Positions 8,062 to 16,464 of a DNA stretch of 64,000 nucleotides are shown here, piece by piece. Numbering within the stretch: position 1 is the first letter of the stretch; each line of letters opens with the position of its first letter. The stretch covers positions 248,001-312,000 of the forward strand of contig CAVZYJ010000023.1 in the NCBI GenBank assembly GCA_963779485.1. The letters run 5' to 3'. The translations under genes and the position numbers were made by a program. Below the pieces are notes generated by a model. That model was not told where the DNA came from, ran no database searches, and saw only the letters and a program-made list of their open reading frames with translations. The DNA is from CAVVJA01 sp963779485. GTDB taxonomy: Bacteria; Actinomycetota; Actinomycetes; Mycobacteriales; Jatrophihabitantaceae.

Positions 8062-9360
8062 CCGTTTCGCTTCGCGAATGCCGCTCGACATGGCGCCGTC
8101 GGCATAGCCGGTCCGGGCGCTGTAGGTGTGCTCCCCGGCGAAGAGCAGCCGGCCGTGGACCGGCTCACCCAGCCGGTCCATCTCGTCGGGGCTGGCTCCG
8201 GGCGGGACGTGGGTGTAGGCGCCGCGGCTGTACGGGTCGGTCCACCAGAAGGTCACCGCGCTGCCAGTGGGCTGGGGCAGGCCGCCGACGGCGCCTTCGA
8301 GCATGCTGAGCACCCACGTGACCGCGTCGTCGCCACTGCCGGTCACCCGGCTGGCCGCGCCGTGAAAGAGGTGACATACGAGCACCGGCGCGACTCCGAA
8401 CTCGGCCAGGTCGAATACCCACAACGTCGACTCGTCCGGATCCCGGGGAAACAGCATGAGGTGCGAGACCCCGGCCGCGCGCCAGAACGGCTGATCGAAC
8501 CGAAGGGCCACCTTCTCGTATCGGCCGAACCCGAGCCGGTCGATGGCCGCTCTCCGCTCCGGCGGCAGTACCGGCGAGAACCGGAGGCCATCGCCCTTCA
8601 GCACGCCCAGCGGCACTGTGATCACGACGTGCGAGGCGTCCTCGGTCACGCCGTCCACGCTTGTCACCCGGACACCGCCGCGGGACACCGTCACCTCGAC
8701 GACGTCGACACCCAACCGCACGTCCAGGCCCTCGGCCATCGCTGCGACCACGCCTCGGTAGCCCGCCGTCGGTGCATCACCGAAGTAGTCGCCGCCGTAC
8801 TCGATCTCGGTCCACAGCCAGCGCAGCGACTGCCGTTCCGGCCGGTCCGCCGCGTCCGCCTCGACCAACGCCCGCAATGCCTGCCGGGCCCGCCGGGCGT
8901 CAGCCGGTCCGAGCTCGATCCGGGCGAGGAATGCGTCGATCGCTTCCGCGGCGGAGGCATCCGGGCCGAGTTCGCGGCGAAGCCGGTCGAGCGCGTCGGG
9001 AAACCGGTCGAATTGCAGGGCGAGGCTGTCGGTGACCTCGGCCGCGGACAGGCGACGCGCCTCGCGGCAGTCGAAGCCGCCCACGGTGGACAACGGATTG
9101 CTCGCCCGGCATTCGATACCGACCCGCTCGGCGAACTCCCGTAGCGGGTTTCCGACCGGATGGTGGATCCAGGATGCGCCCAGGTCGACTGGCGCCCCGC
9201 CGAGATCGACGGTGTGCAGTCGTCCGCCGATCCGGGCACGGGCCTCGAGGACCACGCACTCGATGCCGCCGTGCACCAGCGCGTTCGCGACCGTCAGTCC
9301 GGCGATGCCGGCGCCGACCACGACGACGCGTTCGACCGGCTCGAGGATCCCGCGCGGCAC
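8017..9360 (-). CDS. flavin monoamine oxidase family protein
   Basis: An FAD-dependent amine oxidase. VVVVGAGIAGLTVANALVHGG (dinucleotide-binding motif) is followed by VLEARARIGGR, and DLGASWIHHP matches the substrate and flavin region. Near the C-terminus, RLLFAGEHTYSARTGYADGAMSSG is the FAD-binding closing motif. Start at GTG 9360 puts the nucleotide-binding fold close to the N-terminus as expected, though the frame stays open to 9471. The amine substrate is unknown. It overlaps the convergent GNAT gene at its 3' end. Confidence 0.87.
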   Translation of the reverse strand: MPRGILEPVERVVVVGAGIAGLTVANALVHGGIECVVLEARARIGGRLHTVDLGGAPVDLGASWIHHPVGNPLREFAERVGIECRASNPLSTVGGFDCREARRLSAAEVTDSLALQFDRFPDALDRLRRELGPDASAAEAIDAFLARIELGPADARRARQALRALVEADAADRPERQSLRWLWTEIEYGGDYFGDAPTAGYRGVVAAMAEGLDVRLGVDVVEVTVSRGGVRVTSVDGVTEDASHVVITVPLGVLKGDGLRFSPVLPPERRAAIDRLGFGRYEKVALRFDQPFWRAAGVSHLMLFPRDPDESTLWVFDLAEFGVAPVLVCHLFHGAASRVTGSGDDAVTWVLSMLEGAVGGLPQPTGSAVTFWWTDPYSRGAYTHVPPGASPDEMDRLGEPVHGRLLFAGEHTYSARTGYADGAMSSGIREAKRLLGQPAVRLGRLAG

Positions 9361-9532
9361 GTCCGCTCGCCCGTCGTCGTACCGGCCACCAGCCAAGGCC
9401 TTATCCCATCCCGATCGAAAATCACACGCTACGCCTGCGCGAACTCGCGCCCACGAAAATAGCTGGTTCATTCCATGAAGCTGATCTCCGTGGTCGCAGT
9501 GGATCGCGATCGAGACGACTCGATTGGGCTTC

Positions 9533-11482
9533 CTACAGGTCGATGCGCGAACCCATGATGACGGTGCGCTCGCGGGGTAGATGGAAGTATTCGGCGGCGT
9601 CGGCGGTGATGTGTGAAGTCGCGAGGAACAGCTGCTTGCGCCAGCGACTCATTCCAGGAGTGTTGCCGCGAGATAGTTCGATCGTGGACAGGAAGTACGA
9701 GACATTCCCGCTGTCGTCGACACCCTCGACATCGGCTTCCCGGATGAGCGGCAGCAGTGCCGGGATGATCGGCTGGTCCATGTAGCCAAACCTTGCCGTG
9801 ACGTGGCTGATGTTGTCGTCGGTGTAGCCGAGGTCATCGACGGCCAGCCGCTGTTCGGCCGGGACGTGTGGCACCGGCAGGGTTTCGATTGAGAGCACCA
9901 CCACATGCTCGTGCAGTATCTGGTTGTGCTCGACGTTGGCGCGCATCGCGAGCGGGGTCGTGTCCTTGCCGCGGTTGAGAAACACCGCTGTGCCTCGTAC
10001 GCGTAGTAGCGGGGGCTGCATGGCATGCAGCCGGTCGACGAACGCACGCAGCGAGCCTTCATCGCGCTGCCGTCGGCGAGTGACCAATGCTCGACCGCGT
10101 TGCCAGGTCGTGAAGATCGTGAACGCCACGATGCCGATAAGGAGCGGCAGCCACGCGCCGTGCACGAACTTCGTGAGGTTGGCGGCGAAGAAGAGCAGGT
10201 CGACGCTCAGCAGCGCGACCGCGCCCGGAACGATCATCCACAGTGGCTTGTGCCAGTGCTGCCGAGCTACGTAGAAGTAGAGGAGCGTCGTGATCGTGAT
10301 CGTGCCGGTAACCGCCATGCCGAAGGCGTAGGCCAATGCTGCCGAGCTCTTGAAGGCGAACACGAGGGTGAGGACAGCAACGAGTAGCGCCCAGTTGACC
10401 CAGGGGACGTAGATCTGACCGATCGTTTCCTCCGACGTGTGCACTATGCGCAGCCGAGGCAGATACCCGAGCTGGGCGGCCTGCTGTGCCACCGAGAAGG
10501 CCCCTGTGATGACAGCCTGTGACGCGATCACGGTAGCGGCGGCCGCGAGGAAGACCATCGGTAGTTGTGCCCAGTGCGGCGGCAGGAGGAAGAACGGACT
10601 GCTGATCGCACCGCTCGGATTCTCGAGGACGAGGGCACCCTGGCCCATGTAGCTCAGCATGCATGCCGGAAAGACGATGAGCAGCCACACGCGGCTGATT
10701 GGCGCGCGGCCGAAGTGGCCCATGTCCGCGTACAGCGCCTCCGCGCCAGTCACGGCGAGCACGACAGCGGCCAACGAGAAGAACGCCGTCGAAAAGTGAT
10801 GGACCATGAAGCCCACCGCATAGCTGGGCAGCAGCGCCTTGATGATGGCCGGGTGATCAACTATTCCGCGCGCACCGCAAGCGCCGATCGCGATGAACCA
10901 GGCGGCCATCACCGGCCCGAACAACCGGCCTACTGATGCCGTTCCCAGGCGCTGAAGCAAGAACAGGCCGACCAGGATCACCGCGGTAATCGGCACAACT
11001 AGATCAGACAGTGATGGCGCGGCGACCTTCACGCCTTCGATCGCCGAGAGAACCGATATCGCCGGGGTGATCATGCTGTCGCCGAAGAACAGCGAAGCAC
11101 CGAACACACCCAGCGCGGCAAGGATGAGTGTCGTACGCCGACGACTGGCTGGCCGCCCACGCCTGATCAACGTGATGAGAGCCATGATGCCGCCTTCGCC
11201 GTCGTTGTCGGCGCGCATGACCAGCAGCACATACGTGATCGTGACAATGATGGTCACGGACCAGAAGATGAGCGAAATAACCCCGAAAACATTGTTCTTT
11301 GCCGCCTCGATCGGATGGGGATCGCTCGGATTGAAGACGGTCTGCACCGTATAGAGCGGGCTGGTGCCCAGGTCGCCGAACACGACACCTAACGCCCCCA
11401 GCGCTACAGCGGCGCGAGCGGTCGTGTGTCGATCGAGACGATCGCCGTTCGATGGTGGCGCCGCCGACGCTTGGACGCTCAC
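9533..11482 (-). CDS. kup: KUP-type potassium uptake permease
   Basis: A 649-residue low-affinity K+ (proton-coupled) permease. LGALGVVFGDLGTSPLYTVQTVF (about 31-53) is the KUP family signature. About twelve transmembrane helices follow to roughly residue 460, then a soluble C-terminal domain that ends in ERTVIMGSRIDL. Start is GTG 11482, with AAGGA seven bases upstream. The length is normal. The gene is divergent from corA, so two ion transporters share this gap. Confidence 0.93.
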   Translation of the reverse strand: MSVQASAAPPSNGDRLDRHTTARAAVALGALGVVFGDLGTSPLYTVQTVFNPSDPHPIEAAKNNVFGVISLIFWSVTIIVTITYVLLVMRADNDGEGGIMALITLIRRGRPASRRRTTLILAALGVFGASLFFGDSMITPAISVLSAIEGVKVAAPSLSDLVVPITAVILVGLFLLQRLGTASVGRLFGPVMAAWFIAIGACGARGIVDHPAIIKALLPSYAVGFMVHHFSTAFFSLAAVVLAVTGAEALYADMGHFGRAPISRVWLLIVFPACMLSYMGQGALVLENPSGAISSPFFLLPPHWAQLPMVFLAAAATVIASQAVITGAFSVAQQAAQLGYLPRLRIVHTSEETIGQIYVPWVNWALLVAVLTLVFAFKSSAALAYAFGMAVTGTITITTLLYFYVARQHWHKPLWMIVPGAVALLSVDLLFFAANLTKFVHGAWLPLLIGIVAFTIFTTWQRGRALVTRRRQRDEGSLRAFVDRLHAMQPPLLRVRGTAVFLNRGKDTTPLAMRANVEHNQILHEHVVVLSIETLPVPHVPAEQRLAVDDLGYTDDNISHVTARFGYMDQPIIPALLPLIREADVEGVDDSGNVSYFLSTIELSRGNTPGMSRWRKQLFLATSHITADAAEYFHLPRERTVIMGSRIDL

Positions 11483-11808
11483 CCGGCCGTCCTTACCCCG
11501 AGCTCAATAGCCCGCCGGCCGAACCTGACCCGTTTCCGGCCCACCATTCGCTCAGCCGCCGGGCCGGCCGTCCGGGGACGGACCGTACCGTGAGTTCGGC
11601 TAAGGAAGGGCACGCCCATACCCTCAGTGTGGACCACCACGCCGGCCGAGTAAGCCGCGGCAACGCAAGGCCGTGGCGAGTTCGCTCAGCGGCATTGACC
11701 ATGTCTCTGTACCGGGCGAAGTAGTCGTTCCCGGCGTGCTGTGCGCGGTGCACGATTAGCACGGAGGCGGTTCGACAGGTACGCGCCGGTGCAGATGGTG
11801 AGGGTGGG
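11483..11808. other. divergent kup/corA promoter region
   Basis: A 326-base gap with no gene. It must hold the promoters of both transporters. On the kup side, the mRNA would contain UCCUUA about 110 bases upstream of the start and the complementary UAAGGA at the ribosome binding site (plus-strand 11601-11607 and 11489-11495), so the ribosome binding site could be sequestered. Confidence 0.4.
11487..11610 (-). promoter_or_regulatory. possible kup leader, riboswitch-like
   Basis: The kup transcript leader contains, in order, TTAGCCGAACTC, a GC-rich hairpin, GGCCGGAAACGGGTC and CTCGGGGTAAGGA immediately before GTG. The order and spacing recall actinobacterial ydaO (c-di-AMP) riboswitches, which do control kup genes in other bacteria, but several consensus positions differ. 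The TCCTTA/TAAGGA pairing could mask the ribosome binding site. Treat it as a hypothesis. Confidence 0.25.
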
Positions 11809-12825
11809 ATGACGCTGGTCGACAACGCCGTGTATGTCGGAGGTCGCCGGACGGCCAATCCGACCAGCCTGGATGAAACGTACGAGCTGCTGCGCGAGCG
11901 GAAGGGAATGGCGTGGATCGGGCTGTACCGGCCCGATGTCGACGAGCTCCGGTCGGTGGCGCAGGAGTTCGAGTTGCATCGCTTGGCCGTTGACGACGCG
12001 ATCGCCGCGCATCAACGTCCGAAACTGGAACGGTACGGAAATACCTTGTTCGCAGTGCTGCGCCCGGCCCGGTACCTCGATGATGTGGAGAAGGTGGAGT
12101 TCGGCGAGCTGCATGTGTTCGTTGGTCCGGAGTTCGTGGTCACCGTCCGTTATGCCGAATCGCCGGACCTGGCCCAGGTGCGTAGCAGGTTGGAGCAGAC
12201 GCCGGAATTGCTGTGCCTCGGTCCGGAAGCGGTCTTCTACGCGATCCTGGATCAGGTCGTCGATGAGTACGGCCCGGTCGTGGCCGGACTGGAGAACGAC
12301 ATCGACGAGATCGAGGATCAGCTCTTCGACGGTGACCCGGCAGTGTCGCGCCGGATCTACGATCTGTCGCGTGAGGTGATCGAGTTTCAGCGAGCCACCC
12401 ACCCACTGGTCGACATGCTGCAGGCCCTGCAACAGGGTTTCGACAAATACCACGTCGAGGTGGAGTTACAACGCGACTTGCGCGACGTACTCGATCACAC
12501 GCTTCGGGTGGTCGAGCGTGCCGACTCGTTCCGGGTCCTGCTGCAGAACGCGCTCACCGTCCAGACGACGCTGCTCGGGCAACGGCAGAACGAGGAGATG
12601 CGCCATCTCACCGAAGCCAGCCTCACCCAGAACGAGGAGGTCAAGAAGATCTCCGCTTGGGCCGCGATTCTGTTCGCACCCACACTGGTCGGCACCATCT
12701 ACGGCATGAACTTCGATCACATGCCCGAGCTGCACTGGCTGCTCGGCTACCCACTTGCTCTACTGCTCATGCTCGTCACCTCGGTGACCTTGTACCTGGT
12801 GTTCAAACGACGCCGCTGGCTGTGA
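11809..12825 (+). CDS. corA: CorA family magnesium/cobalt transporter
   Basis: A 338-residue CorA channel. The N-terminal cytoplasmic domain is followed by long helices (LEQTPELLCLGPEAV through DLRDVLDHTLRVVERADSF). Two C-terminal transmembrane segments flank YGMNFDHMPE, whose GMN (about 299-301) is the ion-selectivity motif. The protein ends FKRRRWL, a usual basic CorA tail. Start is ATG 11809 behind a GAGGGTGGG stretch. Confidence 0.93.
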   Translation: MTLVDNAVYVGGRRTANPTSLDETYELLRERKGMAWIGLYRPDVDELRSVAQEFELHRLAVDDAIAAHQRPKLERYGNTLFAVLRPARYLDDVEKVEFGELHVFVGPEFVVTVRYAESPDLAQVRSRLEQTPELLCLGPEAVFYAILDQVVDEYGPVVAGLENDIDEIEDQLFDGDPAVSRRIYDLSREVIEFQRATHPLVDMLQALQQGFDKYHVEVELQRDLRDVLDHTLRVVERADSFRVLLQNALTVQTTLLGQRQNEEMRHLTEASLTQNEEVKKISAWAAILFAPTLVGTIYGMNFDHMPELHWLLGYPLALLLMLVTSVTLYLVFKRRRWL

Positions 12826-12851
12826 CTGTCAGCGGGTGTTCGTGGTGCTGA

Positions 12852-12868
12852 ACCGCGGACGCCGCGGT
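12852..12868. terminator. hairpin downstream of corA
   Basis: ACCGCGG-ACG-CCGCGGT forms a 7-bp GC-rich stem 27 bases after the corA stop. No U-tract follows, as is common in high-GC actinobacteria. It lies between two convergent reading frames. Confidence 0.4.
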
Positions 12869-12881
12869 GGGTGTTCCTGAG

Positions 12882-13178
12882 CTACCAGCGGTCCCAGTGC
12901 ACGACCTCGTCGAACGGCTGCCGGTTGGGCTTGACGAGTGGCCGCAGCGGCCGGTCGGCTGGATAGCCGAGGCCTATCAGGTAGACGCACCAGTAGCCAC
13001 TCGGGAAGCCCAGCACACGTTCCGCCTGGCCTGGTCCGCGACGGCGGAATGGCCGGAGCCGATGCCGAGGTCCGTCGCGATCAGCATCATGGTCGCCGTC
13101 GCCTGGCCGAAGTCGTAATACACGAAGTCGCGATGGCGCTGATCCTCGGGCTCGGCCGCCACCATGGCCACATCTTCG
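12882..13178 (-). pseudogene. nitroreductase-like remnant, 5'-truncated and frameshifted
   Basis: One frame reads VAAEPEDQRHRDFVYYDFGQATATMMLIATDLGIGSGHSAVADQA. A second frame continues ERVLGFPSGYWCVYLIGLGYPADRPLRPL to the stop at 12882. Together they are the C-terminal half of a nitroreductase-family flavoprotein. Restoring one G near 13025 joins the frames. The N-terminal 80-100 residues, including most of the FMN-binding part, are absent. A copy of the 15-base GTCGCTTCCCGCGCA repeat lies at 13205-13219, just beyond the point where homology ends. Confidence 0.72.
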
Positions 13179-13204
13179 CCCCCGCCCGGACCGCCACCCA
13201 CCCA

Positions 13205-13219
13205 TGCGCGGGAAGCGAC
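13205..13219 (-). repeat. 15-base GTCGCTTCCCGCGCA repeat, copy 1
   Basis: The minus strand reads GTCGCTTCCCGCGCA. The same 15-mer occurs twice in tandem at 44018-44032 and 44041-44055. This copy is next to the truncation point of the nitroreductase remnant. Confidence 0.7.
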
Positions 13220-13280
13220 ACTGGAGGCTGGGCGGCGGCGCCAGGCCCGCCCGGCTGGGCTGGTTCCACGACCCGTTGAC

Positions 13281-13295
13281 TTCCGTTCTGCGAAA
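13281..13295. promoter_or_regulatory. putative purine-catabolism operator (DUF6986 gene)
   Basis: TTCCG-TTCTG-CGAAA matches the TTCCG-N5-CGGAA pattern in nine of ten arm positions. It ends 13 bases before the ATG at 13308, a position where a bound repressor would block transcription. Confidence 0.55.
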
Positions 13296-13307
13296 GATAG
13301 TATCCGC

Positions 13308-14594
13308 ATGACAGAAGAATCGGCGGGGAGGGTTCGGATGACGCTCAACACCGATGTCGACCTCGACCGGCTCAGCGACGACCTCGACCGGCGACTGGCC
13401 CGGGCCGACGCGGCGCTCGCTGCGCAGTTCCCCGGCGATCGGGCCGGGCGCCAGCCGGTGCACACGGTGTACGTCCCGGCGGATCGGTATCGCGGCGCGC
13501 TGTGCCGAGACTGGGGCGACCGCGCGATAGCCACGCTGGACGAGCACGCGTCGACGTTCGCCGCCCTGGTCACTGCGCAGGGCGCGGATGGTGTCGATCT
13601 CGACGCCCGGGTCCGTCGCAAGCTCGCCGAGGAGCCCATCGAGGACCTCCGGATCGACTTCGAGGACGGATACGGCGTCCGCAGTGACGAGGTCGAGGAC
13701 GGACACGCCGCGGACGTCACGCGCGAGCTGGCCGCGAGTATCAACGAGGGCAACGCACCACCGTTCTTCGGCATCCGCATGAAGAGCCTGGAGGCCCCCA
13801 CTCGACGACGCGGGCTGCGCACCCTGGTTGCCGTCGTGCGCGAGCTGGTCGCAGCCCAGGTGCCGTTGGACCACTTCGTGACAACGCTGCCCAAAGCCAC
13901 CAGCGTCGACCAGATCGAGGCGATGGTGCACGCCTGCGAACAGCTAGAACAGGGGCTCGGGCTCGAGCCGGGAACGCTGCGCTTCGAGATCCAGGTCGAG
14001 ACGCCGCAGGCGATCCTCGGTCCCGACGGGACCGCCCTGGTCGCGCCCATGGTGCACGCGGCGGACGGGCGATGTACGGCGCTGCACTACGGCACATACG
14101 ACTACTCGGCGTTCTGCGGCATCGCCGCCGAATACCAGAGCATGGCGCATCCGGTGGCCGACCACGCGAAGCTGATCATGCAGGCCGCCGCCGCGGGAAC
14201 GGGCGTGCGGCTCTCGGACGGCTCGACCAACATCCTGCCGGTCGGGTCGGCCGAGGCGGTGCGCGACGCCTGGCGGCTACACCTCGGCCTGGTCCGGCGA
14301 TCGCTCGAACGCGGCTACTACCAGGGCTGGGACCTACACCCGGCGCAGCTGCCGACCCGCTACGCCGCGACCTTCGGCTTCTATCGCGACGGTCTCCCTC
14401 GCGCGGCCGGACGTCTGCGGCACTACGTCGAGCAGACCGGTTCGGGCGTGCTCGACGAGCCGGCCACGGCCCGCGCGCTCGCTGACTACCTGCTGCGAGC
14501 TGTGTACTGCGGCGCCTCCAGCGGAACCGAGCTGCAGGCGTTGACCGGCATGGCGCTCGAAGCGATCTCCGACTTCGCCCGGCCCGGCCGTTGA
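13308..14594 (+). CDS. DUF6986 family aldolase-like protein
   Basis: A 428-residue protein of the HpcH/HpaI/CitE-like aldolase superfamily, DUF6986 type. Recognisable segments are EDLRIDFEDGYGVRSDEVEDGH (acidic, metal-binding in CitE relatives), FFGIRMKSLEAPTRRRG, LRFEIQVETPQAI, and LHYGTYDYSAFCGIAAEYQSMAHP. Members occur in actinobacterial urate/allantoin gene clusters, but their reaction is not established. Here it heads the cluster and has its own operator-like site. ATG 13308 is chosen because conserved sequence begins after it. A C-C bond cleavage or formation involving glyoxylate or ureidoglycolate is a guess from context. Confidence 0.85.
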   Translation: MTEESAGRVRMTLNTDVDLDRLSDDLDRRLARADAALAAQFPGDRAGRQPVHTVYVPADRYRGALCRDWGDRAIATLDEHASTFAALVTAQGADGVDLDARVRRKLAEEPIEDLRIDFEDGYGVRSDEVEDGHAADVTRELAASINEGNAPPFFGIRMKSLEAPTRRRGLRTLVAVVRELVAAQVPLDHFVTTLPKATSVDQIEAMVHACEQLEQGLGLEPGTLRFEIQVETPQAILGPDGTALVAPMVHAADGRCTALHYGTYDYSAFCGIAAEYQSMAHPVADHAKLIMQAAAAGTGVRLSDGSTNILPVGSAEAVRDAWRLHLGLVRRSLERGYYQGWDLHPAQLPTRYAATFGFYRDGLPRAAGRLRHYVEQTGSGVLDEPATARALADYLLRAVYCGASSGTELQALTGMALEAISDFARPGR

Positions 14595-14618
14595 CTGGGC
14601 CGAGCCCGCAGCCTAGAA

Positions 14619-14633
14619 TTCCGTACAACGGTA
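14619..14633. promoter_or_regulatory. putative operator upstream of urate oxidase, site 1
   Basis: TTCCG-TACAA-CGGTA matches TTCCG-N5-CGGAA at nine of ten arm positions. It lies 21 bases (two helical turns) upstream of site 2, start to start. Confidence 0.45.
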
Positions 14634-14639
14634 TCAGTT

Positions 14640-14654
14640 TTTCGTATCGCGGAA
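14640..14654. promoter_or_regulatory. putative operator upstream of urate oxidase, site 2
   Basis: TTTCG-TATCG-CGGAA matches TTCCG-N5-CGGAA at nine of ten arm positions. It ends 26 bases before the GTG at 14681. The 21-base phasing with site 1 suggests cooperative binding. Confidence 0.55.
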
Positions 14655-14680
14655 TACGCGACCGAGATGAGGAGCGATCG

Positions 14681-15586
14681 GTGGGCATCACACTCGGCAG
14701 CAACCAGTACGGCAAGGCAGAAAACCGCGTAGTGCGTATCTATCGCGACACCCCGCGGCACGAGATCCGCGATCTGAACGTTTCGACCTCGCTCCGGGGC
14801 GACTTCGTCGCAGCCCATACCGACGGCGACCAGAGCGAGGTGCTGCCGACCGACACCCAGAAGAACACGGCCTTCGCATACGCCAAGGAACACGGCGTCA
14901 GCTCGCCCGAGGACTATGCGATCGCCCTCGGCCGGCGCTTTCTCGACGCCACGACGGCTGCCCACGCCGCTCAGATCCGGGTCGAGGAGTACGGCTGGGA
15001 TCGCATCCCGGTCGGCCCGAACGGTCACGACCACGCCTTCGTGCGGCGCGGCGACCTGGTGCGGACCGCCGTCGTCACCGTGCAAGGACGGGGTGCGGAC
15101 GAGCGAGTGTGGGTCGTCTCCGGCGTGCAGGACCTGGTCGTTCTCAAGTCCACTGGCTCGGAGTTCAAGGGCTACCTCAAGGACCGTTACACAACCCTGC
15201 CCGAGGCGGACGACCGCATCCTGGCCACGTCGCTTGTCGCCCGGTGGCGCTACGAAGGCACCGAGGTCGACTGGAACGCCGCCCACGCCGATGTGCTCAG
15301 CACCATGCTCACCACCTTCGCCACGACCTACAGCCGAGCTCTGCAGGAGACGCTGTATCTCATGGGGCAACGGGTCCTCGAGACCCGGAACGACGTCGCC
15401 GAGATGCGCTTCTCGGCACCGAACAGGCATCACTTCCTCGTCGACCTCGAACCATTCGGGTTGAAGAACGACGGCGAGGTCTTCATCGCGGCCGACCGGC
15501 CGTACGGGCTGATCGAAGCCGTCGTGGCCCGCGACGACGCATCGGACGCCGGGGACGCCTGGCTCGCCGTCCCTTCGTTCCTGTAA
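14681..15586 (+). CDS. pucL: urate oxidase (uricase)
   Basis: A cofactor-free uricase of 301 residues that oxidises urate to 5-hydroxyisourate. The N-terminal YGKAENRVVRIYR, DLNVSTSLRGDFVAAHTDGD, and VLPTDTQKNTAFAYAKEHG (containing the catalytic Thr/Lys region) are diagnostic. FAPNRHHFL-type sequence appears as FSAPNRHHFLVDLEPFGL near the C-terminus. GTG 14681 behind GAGGAGCG is preferred over the earlier ATG at 14591, since the intervening codons cross the two operator-like sites. Its product is the substrate of the UraH/UraD enzymes near 31.2-32.1 kb. Confidence 0.96.
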   Translation: MGITLGSNQYGKAENRVVRIYRDTPRHEIRDLNVSTSLRGDFVAAHTDGDQSEVLPTDTQKNTAFAYAKEHGVSSPEDYAIALGRRFLDATTAAHAAQIRVEEYGWDRIPVGPNGHDHAFVRRGDLVRTAVVTVQGRGADERVWVVSGVQDLVVLKSTGSEFKGYLKDRYTTLPEADDRILATSLVARWRYEGTEVDWNAAHADVLSTMLTTFATTYSRALQETLYLMGQRVLETRNDVAEMRFSAPNRHHFLVDLEPFGLKNDGEVFIAADRPYGLIEAVVARDDASDAGDAWLAVPSFL

Positions 15587-15612
15587 CCCGGCCGCACCAG
15601 TTGGAGGCGCCG

Positions 15613-16464
15613 ATGCCTGACCACGGACTGTCCTATCTCGCCAACTGCTCCATGCTGTTCACCGAGCGGCCGCTGCTGGATCGGCCCGCCGCCGCGAAGG
15701 CGGCCGGCTTCGATGCCGTCGAGTTCTGGTGGCCCTGGCCCGACCACCCGGTGCCCGGCGACGCCGATGTCGACTCGTTCGTGCGAGCGATTCGCGACGC
15801 CGGCGTGCAGCTCGTCGGACTGAACTTCTTCGCCGGCGATCTGGCCGGGCCCGACTGCGGCGTGCTGTCCATCCCCAGTCGTTCGGCGCAGTTCCGCGAC
15901 AACGTCGACGTGGCCGTCGGCATCGGCGAGCAGCTCGGGGTCGCCGGGTTCAACGCGCTCTACGGCAACCGGGTCGAGGACGCCTCCCCCGCCGAGCAGG
16001 ACGAGCTCGGCCGGGAGAACCTCGGCCACGCGGCGCAGGCCGCCGACCGCATCGGCGCCACCGTCCTGGTGGAGGCCGTGAGCGGACCGAAGCCGTATCC
16101 GTTGCGCACCGCCGACGACGCCGTCGCGGTCGTGCAGGCGGCGCGCAGCGCCGGCCGGCCGAACGTCGGATTCCTGTGCGACCTGTTCCACCTCGCCAAC
16201 AATGGGGACGACCTCGACGCGGCCATCGCGCGGCATACCGACGTCATCAGCCACGTCCAGATCGCCGACCACCCGGGCCGGGGTGAGCCGGGGTCGGGCG
16301 GTCTCGACCTGGACCGGTACCTGAGCGCGCTGTCCGAGCGGGGCTACTCGGGCTGGGTCGGTCTGGAGTACAAGCCCACGACGGACACCGAGACGAGCCT
16401 GGCGTGGTTGCCCCGCGCCCGCCGCGCCGCATCGCCCGAACTCGCCAAAGGAACCCGCTCATGA
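15613..16464 (+). CDS. hyi: hydroxypyruvate isomerase
   Basis: A 283-residue TIM-barrel isomerase interconverting hydroxypyruvate and tartronate semialdehyde. AAKAAGFDAVEFWWPWP, VGLNFFAGDLAGPDCGVLS, and NVGFLCDLFHLANNGDDL with later ISHVQIADHPGRGEPGSG and WVGLEYKP give the metal-binding Glu/Asp/His set of the Hyi family. ATG 15613 follows GGAGG. It lies 26 bases after the uricase stop and overlaps the reductase start by four bases, so it belongs to the same operon. Confidence 0.93.
   Translation: MPDHGLSYLANCSMLFTERPLLDRPAAAKAAGFDAVEFWWPWPDHPVPGDADVDSFVRAIRDAGVQLVGLNFFAGDLAGPDCGVLSIPSRSAQFRDNVDVAVGIGEQLGVAGFNALYGNRVEDASPAEQDELGRENLGHAAQAADRIGATVLVEAVSGPKPYPLRTADDAVAVVQAARSAGRPNVGFLCDLFHLANNGDDLDAAIARHTDVISHVQIADHPGRGEPGSGGLDLDRYLSALSERGYSGWVGLEYKPTTDTETSLAWLPRARRAASPELAKGTRS

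Noticed and set aside
12977..14050. Long minus-strand frames across the DUF6986 gene
   Set aside because: Only their last 60-90 residues, outside the DUF6986 gene, resemble a protein (nitroreductase). The rest is shadow.
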